Part shown: positions 1-5,296 of the stretch, in pieces
Numbering within the stretch: the first letter of the stretch is position 1
How the letters are laid out: every line of letters starts with the position of its first letter
Assembly: GCA_949879835.1 (NCBI GenBank)
Contig: CATLBU010000048.1
Coordinates: 1 to 5,737 of the forward strand
Reading direction: 5' to 3'
From: an uncultured Bacilli bacterium
Lineage (GTDB): Bacteria > Bacillota_I > Bacilli_A > RF39 > UBA660
DNA: 5,737 nt
Notes under the pieces: generated by a model
Told to the model about the DNA's origin: nothing
The model's input: the letters and a program-made list of their open reading frames with translations, nothing else
Database searches by the model: none
Program-made: the position numbers and the translations under genes

Positions 1-1197
1 AGAACATTAACGAGTGAAGCAACAGCAGTCAATGTTCCATTTAACTCTAAAGATTTCTTACATGAGAAGTCTTTGTTTTATGGAGTAAATTTAGTAAGTA
101 AAAATTCTATATTTTGCGATAGAAAGAAATTAATCAACGGAAATGGTTGTGTTTTAGCAACAAGTGGAGCTGGAAAATCATTCAATGTTAAAACAATTAT
201 TGAACAGATTATGCTTCGCTATCCTAATGATGATGTTTTTATTATTGATCCACAAAATGAGTATGGTTCATTATTGGATGCTTTTAAAGAAGAAAGTCAA
301 AAGATAACAATATCTGCAACTTCTAATACCTATATTAATCCTTTTGATTTAGATTTGAATTATGGATTTAATGAAAGTGGAAAAAATAATCCAATTAAAT
401 CAAAGACTGAGTATATTATAGCATTTCTTGAAAGTATTGTTGGTGCAAATGGATTATCTGGTGGACAAAAAACAATTATTGATAGATGTACAAAACTTGT
501 TTTTGAAGATTATGAGAGAAGTAATTATCAAGATAAATCACTTCTTCCAACACTTCCTGATTTTTATGAAATGCTACTCAAACAGCCAGAACAAGAATCA
601 AAAGATTTAGCATTGATAATTGAGAGATTTGTTAAAGGCTCAATGGATTTGTTTGCTAAACCAACAAATATTAATATTAAGAAAAGACTTGTTTGTTTTG
701 ATATTAGTGAACTTTCGGCTTCCTTGCAAACAACAGGTTATTTAGTAGTTCTTGATTATATTCAAAATAGATTGGCTTTTAATAAAACTTTAGGTAAATA
801 TACATGGAACTTTACTGATGAAGCCCACATTTTACTTGCAAATCCTTATTCTGCACAATATCTAGCGACTACTTATAAAGTTGGAAGAAAATTGTTAGGA
901 ATGAATACAATAATTACTCAAAATATAGCAGATATGTTGAATAATGAACAAGGTAGAAAAATGCTTTCTAATTCAGAATTTGCTGTTATATTAAAACAGA
1001 AAACATTAGATCTTCCAGCAATTTGCAATATTTTTGGTATTAGTGAAGAAGAGGCTAGGTATGTGGAAGGAGATGCACCAACAGGACAAGGATTATTAGT
1101 TTTTGGCTCAGATGTTATTCCTTTTTCAAATAAGATTCCTAAGGATTATTTGCTCTATAAAATTAATAATACTGATAATCAAGTGCAGGATAGATAA
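1..1197 (+). CDS. VirB4/TraE-family conjugation ATPase, C-terminal part (5' end outside window)
   Basis: Cytoplasmic ATPase that would energise assembly of, and transfer through, a type IV secretion (conjugation) channel. The frame is open from base 1, giving 398 residues without a start. A TTG at base 73 lies inside the family-conserved 'yyG.N' region and is not the real start. VirB4 proteins usually have about 600-850 residues, so the N-terminal part is missing. Visible motifs, numbered in the fragment: P-loop ATSGAGKS at 53-60, the acidic strand FIIDPQNEY at about 80-88, Walker B with DEAH at 273-276 (bases 817-828), TQN at 306-308 after the conserved arginine/lysine-rich helix, and the C-terminal segment GQGLLVFGSDVIPFS typical of the family. 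The first P-loop glycine of GxxxxGKS is alanine, while the essential GKS is kept. The stop overlaps the next ATG by one base. The family call is firm. Which element type it belongs to is inference. Confidence 0.93.
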   Translation, partial: RTLTSEATAVNVPFNSKDFLHEKSLFYGVNLVSKNSIFCDRKKLINGNGCVLATSGAGKSFNVKTIIEQIMLRYPNDDVFIIDPQNEYGSLLDAFKEESQKITISATSNTYINPFDLDLNYGFNESGKNNPIKSKTEYIIAFLESIVGANGLSGGQKTIIDRCTKLVFEDYERSNYQDKSLLPTLPDFYEMLLKQPEQESKDLALIIERFVKGSMDLFAKPTNINIKKRLVCFDISELSASLQTTGYLVVLDYIQNRLAFNKTLGKYTWNFTDEAHILLANPYSAQYLATTYKVGRKLLGMNTIITQNIADMLNNEQGRKMLSNSEFAVILKQKTLDLPAICNIFGISEEEARYVEGDAPTGQGLLVFGSDVIPFSNKIPKDYLLYKINNTDNQVQDR

Positions 1198-1199
1198 TG
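1187..1199 (+). promoter_or_regulatory. Ribosome binding site and TAATG stop/start overlap
   Basis: AGGA at 1187-1190 lies inside the last codons of the VirB4-like gene, six bases before the ATG at 1197. The stop TAA (1195-1197) shares its last A with that ATG. This arrangement fixes the start of the CHAP protein and suggests translational coupling, so that the ATPase and the hydrolase are made together. Confidence 0.7.
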
Positions 1200-3035
1200 A
1201 ATAATAATTCAGAAAAAGACACTAAGAAAGTAATTGATAGATTATCTACCACTTCTTCTTCAGTATCATCTCATTCTTTTGACTTAATAGATAAAGGTGC
1301 AAGAAAATTATCAGATTATAAAGAAAATAGAGAATTAAAAATTTTAGAAGAAACCCAAAAAAAGAAAGAGGAAGAAGAAAAATTAAATTCTTCTGATATG
1401 TCTGAAAATGATTCTAATAATGAAGATGCAGGTACAAGATTAAAAACCTCTGCAAATTCCCAAACGAATGAAAACGCAGAACAAAATTCAGTAGAAGAAT
1501 CAACAAGTAAACTAAAGACAAATGTAAATAATAAAGAGAAAACTACTGAAGCAGTTGCAAATAATGAAGAAGAATCTGATGGTAGAGTAAGTAAATTGAA
1601 AACTTCTGTTTCTAAAGTAGCTAATAAAGTTTTTAAGTTTAATGATAATCAAGGCAAGATTTCTAAAACAATGACTATTATTGGTAAAAGTGGATCTAAA
1701 GTATCTAAAGCTGGAAAAACTATTACTAGAACATCCAGAGAACTAAATAAAGCCATTAATAATGATGGTACTGGGGCTGAATATATAAAAGATAAGATTG
1801 GTAGAAAAATCAAAACTAAAGGGCATAAGATAGTTAAAAAAGGTGCTAATAAAATTAAAAAGAAATTCAATCAAACGATTGGTAAAAAATTAGTACAAGT
1901 AGCGAAGACCGTAATTGTAAAATTATTAAAGATGTTGATTTCTTTACTTACAGCAGTAGCAGAATTCATTATTCCTATTGCTCTGGTTATTTTAATTATA
2001 GTTGCTATTGGATCAATATTTGGTAGTAGTTCTTCAGATGATAAGACTTTATCAAATTATTCTGCCTATATGCAGTCTGTCCAAAATGAATATAATAAGC
2101 AAGTTGATGACTGGAAGAAAGATAATCCAGATGGCATTGTTGTTGGTGTAAAGGGAGAATATGGTCAAATAGATTGGAGAATACCACTTGCTATAATTCA
2201 GTCAACAAATGCTGAATTGAGTTTTGATCAAAATGAAAAAAATCTTTTAGAAGAATTTAAAAATGCTGATTTGTTAGAAAAACATGTAGTAGAACATCAA
2301 AAAGTAAATGTAGAAGGAGAAGATGGAACTGTAACTGAAAAAGAAATTCCTGTATTAGTTATAACCAATGGTGTTTATGAAGATTATATAGATTGGTGTC
2401 AGAGTAATTATTCTAAAATAGCTTCATTTAATAAGAATAAAAAAGTAACAGATGGGACTGATACTTGGTTTTCTAATGATCAACTGGATATACTTGAAAT
2501 GCTTTATCAGTCAGATGATTATGCAGAACTTCTGGGTAGTAATTTCAAAACTTATCCTCCTTCTTATGGAAAGAATGAAACTAAGGCAGATTTGAAAAGT
2601 GATAGTTATAATTCTAAAAATACATTAACTACTGCTGGTTTTAAAGGACAATGCACATGGTATTCTTTTGGTAGAGCATTAGAATTATTTGGCAAAAAGA
2701 TGCCTACTGGCAATGCACAGACTTGGATAACAACGGCTATTGCTATGGGTTATAGAACAGGAACTCAACCTTCAGTAAATTCTGTAGTGGTTCTTATGGG
2801 GCATAAATTTGGGCATGTGGCTTTCGTTGAGTCTTATGATGGAAAGAGCATTATAATTAGTGAAGGAAATGTTAGTAATCCTTGTAGTAATGATGATTCT
2901 TGTAGTGCTGTTGAATATGCAAATGAACATGCAGAAGAAATGGTAAGAATAAAAACTTATGATTCATTTGATTCATATCGAAAGGCAAGTAAAAATAGTG
3001 GATTAACTATTATAGGATTTATATATTTAGACTAA
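1197..3035 (+). CDS. Membrane-anchored CHAP-domain peptidoglycan hydrolase of conjugation apparatus
   Basis: This is the likely cell-wall-opening enzyme of the transfer machine, comparable in role to Tn916 Orf14. Residues 1-150 are charged, low-complexity and probably disordered, with three KLKT-type repeats. Residues 150-245 are strongly basic and helical (many K/R, G and T). Residues about 246-276 form one hydrophobic membrane segment. By the positive-inside rule the N-terminus is cytoplasmic and the rest outside. Residues about 283-455 are an extracellular region I cannot assign; lysozyme-like domains often sit here in related proteins, but I see no clear catalytic motif. Residues about 480-612 are a CHAP domain: Cys486 in GQCTWY, His540 in GHVAFVE, and Glu556/Asn558 in ISEGNV form the expected catalytic set. 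CHAP enzymes are amidases or endopeptidases, and which one this is cannot be read. Overall layout (basic helical N-terminus, one membrane segment, hydrolase) resembles CD1108-type mobile-element proteins. AGGA six bases upstream supports the start, and the stop is 11 bases before the next gene. Confidence 0.9.
   Translation: MNNNSEKDTKKVIDRLSTTSSSVSSHSFDLIDKGARKLSDYKENRELKILEETQKKKEEEEKLNSSDMSENDSNNEDAGTRLKTSANSQTNENAEQNSVEESTSKLKTNVNNKEKTTEAVANNEEESDGRVSKLKTSVSKVANKVFKFNDNQGKISKTMTIIGKSGSKVSKAGKTITRTSRELNKAINNDGTGAEYIKDKIGRKIKTKGHKIVKKGANKIKKKFNQTIGKKLVQVAKTVIVKLLKMLISLLTAVAEFIIPIALVILIIVAIGSIFGSSSSDDKTLSNYSAYMQSVQNEYNKQVDDWKKDNPDGIVVGVKGEYGQIDWRIPLAIIQSTNAELSFDQNEKNLLEEFKNADLLEKHVVEHQKVNVEGEDGTVTEKEIPVLVITNGVYEDYIDWCQSNYSKIASFNKNKKVTDGTDTWFSNDQLDILEMLYQSDDYAELLGSNFKTYPPSYGKNETKADLKSDSYNSKNTLTTAGFKGQCTWYSFGRALELFGKKMPTGNAQTWITTAIAMGYRTGTQPSVNSVVVLMGHKFGHVAFVESYDGKSIIISEGNVSNPCSNDDSCSAVEYANEHAEEMVRIKTYDSFDSYRKASKNSGLTIIGFIYLD
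1437..1610 (+). repeat. Three [RK]LKT[SN] repeats in the N-terminus of the CHAP protein
   Basis: The encoded protein carries RLKTSA at residue 81, SKLKTNV at residue 104 and SKLKTSV at residue 132. They are separated by acidic, N/E/S-rich spacers, with core spacing of 24 and 28 residues. The repetition is at protein level and imperfect at DNA level. It lies in the predicted cytoplasmic disordered part, so it may be a repeated short linear binding motif. The function is unknown. Confidence 0.55.
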
Positions 3036-3046
3036 AAGGAGAAAAT

Positions 3047-3463
3047 ATGAAAAAGATAAAAATAATTATTGTTTCAGTAGTTGCAGTAACATTATGTATT
3101 GTGATTCCTTTAATTTTAAACAAAGGTATTAATCAAAGAAAACTAGAAGCATTACAACAAGAACAAAACGAAAAAGACAAACAGGCTGCTATATTAAATT
3201 CAGATCTAGTTGCACCTATTTTAATTCTTACTCAGGATAAAGTTGTATTGTATCAAGGAGATGAATTAAATTATGAATCATTTATTAAAGAGGCTTCTGA
3301 TAACTTAGAAGGTGATTTAACTAATAAAGTTATTTATGAAACTTTAGATACATCTAAGGTAGGAGATTATTATATAGATTATGAAATTAGTGATACAGCT
3401 CTAAATACTACTAAAGCAAGATTACAGGTTATTATAAGAGAAAAACCTAATTTTAAATATTAG
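3047..3463 (+). CDS. Single-pass membrane protein with one DUF5011-like Ig-fold domain
   Basis: A 138-residue protein without enzymatic motifs. A short KKIK start precedes a membrane segment at residues 4-24, then a charged Q/E/K linker at 28-48 that may be a short coiled coil, then one DUF5011-type bacterial Ig-like domain at about 53-132. The domain shows the usual pattern: 'VAP.I', G71-D72 in 'YQGDELNY', 'EGDLT' at 88-92, VGDYYIDYEISD at 105-116, and a closing 'LQVII'. It would lie outside the membrane, in the wall zone. Such domains act as binding or spacer modules in surface proteins, so a structural part in the conjugation apparatus is inference from position. AAGGAG at 3036-3041, five bases before the ATG, sets the start. 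Cys17 lies in VTLC, which is not a proper lipobox, so it is probably not a lipoprotein. It is paralogous to the next gene. Confidence 0.85.
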   Translation: MKKIKIIIVSVVAVTLCIVIPLILNKGINQRKLEALQQEQNEKDKQAAILNSDLVAPILILTQDKVVLYQGDELNYESFIKEASDNLEGDLTNKVIYETLDTSKVGDYYIDYEISDTALNTTKARLQVIIREKPNFKY

Positions 3464-3486
3464 AGTTACTGAAGGGAGAAACTATT

Positions 3487-4242
3487 ATGAATGATGAAGA
3501 ATTATTGAATATGTATCGCAAATATAAAAGAAAAAGGGTGATTATCATTTTTGGTATCACTCTTATTTTTGCATTATTGATTGGTTCATATTTATACTTT
3601 CATTTTAATAATACTTCATCACCTAATGTTGAAGAAAAAACAACAGATAAGGTAATAGTAAAGGATGAAGTAGCCCCAATTATTAAATTAAAAGTAGATA
3701 ATGTAGAAATATTGAAAGGGGATGATATAAATTATTTAGATTATATTGAAAGTGTTATAGATGATGTTGATGGTGATTTATTAGACAAGTTAGAGTATGA
3801 AAAGATTGATACTGCTATTGTTGGAGAACATTCCATTATATATAGAGTTTCTGACAATTCGAAGAATAATAGTCAAGCGATTCTTTCAGTTTTGATTAAA
3901 GAACAAGAAATGCCAGAGGAGAATAAACAAGAAAATAATTCTCCAAATGTAAGTCAAAATTCTGAAAAAACTAAAAAGCCTTCATCACAGAATACTCAAT
4001 CTAATCCCACACAAAATTCATCTCAAAAAGAACAGCAACCAACTCAAAAAGAACCACCAAAAGTAGAAGAAAAACCTTCTGAAAAAATAGTAAAATATTT
4101 TCTTTTTTCTGATGGATATACAATGAAAAATGTTGCTGAAGTTTGTGCAACTGAATTGAGAAAAACAAATAAAACTGGAATGTGCAGTCCTATTCAAGAT
4201 GAAAATGGGATTTATCTAGGAATGAAATTGGAAACCAATTAA
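3487..4242 (+). CDS. Membrane protein with DUF5011-like Ig-fold domain, disordered linker and small C-terminal domain
   Basis: A 251-residue protein. A basic cytoplasmic tail (RKYKRKR at 11-17) precedes a membrane segment at about 18-39, so the C-terminus is outside. The Ig-like domain at about 58-139 aligns end to end with that of the preceding gene; by hand about 34 of 81 positions are identical, including VAPI, GD, GDL, DT..VG and the SD near the end. Residues about 140-200 are an extended linker rich in Q, N, P, S, K and E, with the character of a wall-spanning stalk. Residues about 201-251 form a compact domain beginning KYFLFSDGYTM and ending YLGMKLE, with Cys220 and Cys233 placed so that they could form a disulfide. 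I do not recognise this domain by name. AGGGAG at 3473-3478, eight bases before the ATG, supports the start. A wall-spanning or surface part of the transfer apparatus is the likeliest role, inferred from layout and neighbours. Confidence 0.85.
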   Translation: MNDEELLNMYRKYKRKRVIIIFGITLIFALLIGSYLYFHFNNTSSPNVEEKTTDKVIVKDEVAPIIKLKVDNVEILKGDDINYLDYIESVIDDVDGDLLDKLEYEKIDTAIVGEHSIIYRVSDNSKNNSQAILSVLIKEQEMPEENKQENNSPNVSQNSEKTKKPSSQNTQSNPTQNSSQKEQQPTQKEPPKVEEKPSEKIVKYFLFSDGYTMKNVAEVCATELRKTNKTGMCSPIQDENGIYLGMKLETN

Positions 4243-4252
4243 GGGAGATAAT

Positions 4253-4615
4253 ATGAATAATACATTAGAAAAGGATTTAAAAAACAAAATAGCATTTTAT
4301 TGTAGGTTAAGTTGTGAAATAGAAAATAAGCCTGAATCAGAACTAGATAAAATAAATAAAAGGCTAAAAGAAAAGTTTAAAGAAATATCAAATTATAAAC
4401 CATATCATGGTTTTTATGATTTAAGATGTTTTAAATTAAATAATCATGATTTTAAAGATCTTTGGATTATGCAGGATTTATTATATTATTGTGAATCTAA
4501 TAAAGAATTATTAAAGAATAAAATTCCTGATTTATATGTAGCATTAAAGGATTTATCAGCTACTTATCAGCAAGATCTATTAAGTCATGAAGTAGAAGAA
4601 GAAATAGAAAAATAA
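4253..4615 (+). CDS. Small hypothetical soluble protein, paralogue of the next gene (120 aa)
   Basis: Not recognised as a named family. It has 120 residues, is highly charged, and shows no signal peptide or membrane segment, so it is probably cytoplasmic and mostly helical. The N-terminal 48 residues are rich in K and E. A core at 51-81 contains YHGFYDLRCFKL, then DFKDLW and QDLLYYCE. This core matches residues 35-65 of the following gene at 17 of 31 positions by hand. A helical C-terminus ends in an acidic tail (EVEEEIEK). AGGGAG at 4242-4247 overlaps the stop of the Ig-like gene and lies five bases before the ATG. Tight spacing therefore makes it part of the same operon as the secretion genes. 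A regulatory, chaperone or accessory transfer role is possible, but the sequence does not decide between them. Confidence 0.8.
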   Translation: MNNTLEKDLKNKIAFYCRLSCEIENKPESELDKINKRLKEKFKEISNYKPYHGFYDLRCFKLNNHDFKDLWIMQDLLYYCESNKELLKNKIPDLYVALKDLSATYQQDLLSHEVEEEIEK

Positions 4616-4627
4616 GAAAGGATAATT

Positions 4628-4900
4628 ATGAAAGAAATATTTACAGAAGAAGAATACCAAGAAGCAGTAAAAAAGTATAATGAACATGCTAGAAATAGTT
4701 TCTATAATAATATAGATTTTTATTCTACTTATGAAGGTTATGCTGATTTAAGAAATTTTGAAATGTCAGAGGATGACTTTAAAATGTTATGGAGATGGCA
4801 AGATTTATTATATAATTACGAGCATTCTACTAATTGTTCATTAATAATCCAAAATGCTTATAACGAAATGAAAAATATGTATTTGAAGTGTCTAAACTGA
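4628..4900 (+). CDS. Small hypothetical soluble protein, paralogue of the preceding gene (90 aa)
   Basis: Not recognised as a named family. It has 90 residues with no signal peptide or membrane segment. It opens with an acidic helix (FTEEEYQEAVKKYNEHA, residues 5-21). The core at 35-65 shares with its neighbour the pattern Y.GY.DLR.F, then DFK.LW, then QDLLY. It ends in a short helix with Cys70 and Cys88. Compared with its paralogue it lacks about 15 residues before the core and the acidic C-terminal tail. AAAGGA at 4617-4622, five bases before the ATG, sets the start, and the gene begins 12 bases after its paralogue stops. It is the only complete gene here ending in TGA. Reading TGA as Trp would add only six residues, and every Trp in the window is TGG, so TGA is taken as a stop. 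The duplication suggests two related subunits or two partners for different targets (inference). Confidence 0.78.
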   Translation: MKEIFTEEEYQEAVKKYNEHARNSFYNNIDFYSTYEGYADLRNFEMSEDDFKMLWRWQDLLYNYEHSTNCSLIIQNAYNEMKNMYLKCLN

Positions 4901-4920
4901 AGTTATTTTTTTATTTAATC

Positions 4921-4938
4921 AGTCCACTATCGTGAACT
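4921..4938. promoter_or_regulatory. Imperfect 18-base palindrome, candidate operator of the XRE regulator
   Basis: AGTCCACTATCGTGAACT is an inverted repeat with 7 of 9 base pairs matching (half-site AGTYCACKA). It is centred between 4929 and 4930, 29 bases before the regulator's ATG. It lies in the only gap longer than 25 bases in the window, just downstream of a T-rich run (4904-4919) that may be part of a promoter. XRE repressors usually bind short palindromes near their own start, so autoregulation is a reasonable inference. I find no -35/-10 pair with normal spacing that I would call. No second copy was noticed in the window. Confidence 0.5.
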
Positions 4939-4958
4939 AAAAAGAAAAGGAGAATATT

Positions 4959-5294
4959 ATGGAAAATAATTATGTATTTGTAGCAGAAATATTTAGAAAT
5001 AGAAGAATCGAATTAGGATATAGCAAAAGGAAATTAGCATCAATTGTAGAAATAAGTGATACTGAATTATCAAGAATCGAGCATGGAGAAAGAGAAAATT
5101 ATAACTTAATAACATTAATAAAAATGTGTAAGGCTTTAAATATTAATTTTATAAGACTATTAGTTGCTGCTGGCTATATCACCCCAGATTTAGTTATGGA
5201 TGCAGTATCATCTTCAAAAGAAAAACATGATAACAATCAAAATACTAATGAGAAAGATATAGTAGAGTTCATTATTACTATGGAGATAATTTAA
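4959..5294 (+). CDS. XRE-family helix-turn-helix transcriptional regulator
   Basis: A 111-residue DNA-binding protein. The HTH_3/Cro-C1 type domain covers about residues 8-67: FRNRRIELGYSKRKLASIVE, then ISDTELSRIEHGER as the recognition-helix region with the family hallmark 'S.IE.G', then a helix ending in ALNINFIRLLVAAGY. The LLVAAGYI segment at 67-74 recalls the LLEAAGYL often found after the domain in Bacillota regulators. Residues about 83-100 are polar and probably flexible, and the end (IVEFIITMEII) is a short hydrophobic segment that could support dimerisation. AAGGAG at 4947-4952, six bases before the ATG, sets the start. It follows a 58-base gap with a candidate operator and overlaps the next gene by one base. 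It is probably a repressor controlling the mobile element or the coupled gene. An antitoxin-like role with the downstream gene is an alternative that I cannot confirm. Confidence 0.88.
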   Translation: MENNYVFVAEIFRNRRIELGYSKRKLASIVEISDTELSRIEHGERENYNLITLIKMCKALNINFIRLLVAAGYITPDLVMDAVSSSKEKHDNNQNTNEKDIVEFIITMEII

Positions 5295-5296
5295 TG
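5282..5296 (+). promoter_or_regulatory. Ribosome binding site and TAATG stop/start overlap
   Basis: GGAG at 5282-5285 lies in the last codons of the regulator gene, eight bases before the ATG at 5294. The TAA stop (5292-5294) shares its last A with that ATG. This sets the start of the downstream gene and implies coupled translation of the regulator and its partner. Confidence 0.6.

Noticed and set aside
73..75. TTG at 73 as the start of the ATPase gene
   Set aside because: The frame is open to base 1 and the 24 codons upstream encode family-like sequence (VNVPFNS...LFYGVN). There is no ribosome site before the TTG, so the gene continues past the left edge.
428..610. 60-codon open frame on the + strand inside the ATPase gene
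   Set aside because: It lies wholly within the VirB4-like frame, which carries clear family motifs. The alternative product has no recognisable features.
1649..1870. Hydrophobic open frame on the - strand opposite the CHAP gene
   Set aside because: Its leucine/isoleucine-rich product is the expected antisense reading of a lysine- and asparagine-rich AT-rich gene, and it has no support of its own.
2005..2187. 60-codon open frame on the - strand opposite the CHAP gene
   Set aside because: It is fully contained within the well-supported CHAP protein frame and shows no recognisable domain.
3047..3115. Lipoprotein signal in the short Ig-domain protein (Cys17 in VTLC)
   Set aside because: The residue before the cysteine is leucine, not G, A or S, and the hydrophobic stretch continues past the cysteine, as in a plain membrane anchor.
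4898..4918. TGA read as tryptophan (code 4), extending the 90-residue protein to the TAA at 4916
   Set aside because: All tryptophans in the window use TGG and no other gene contains in-frame TGA. A low-GC code-4 organism would use TGA for most tryptophans.
4883..4919. Sigma-A promoter for the regulator (TTGAAG at 4883 with TTTAAT at 4914)
   Set aside because: The spacer is 25 bases, far from the usual 16-18, and no better pair was found. In sequence this AT-rich such matches are expected by chance.
4891..4920. Rho-independent terminator after the 90-residue gene (T run at 4904-4912)
   Set aside because: The only inverted match before the T run is a 4-base AACT/AGTT stem with a two-base loop and weak A/T pairing. 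It could not act as a normal terminator hairpin.
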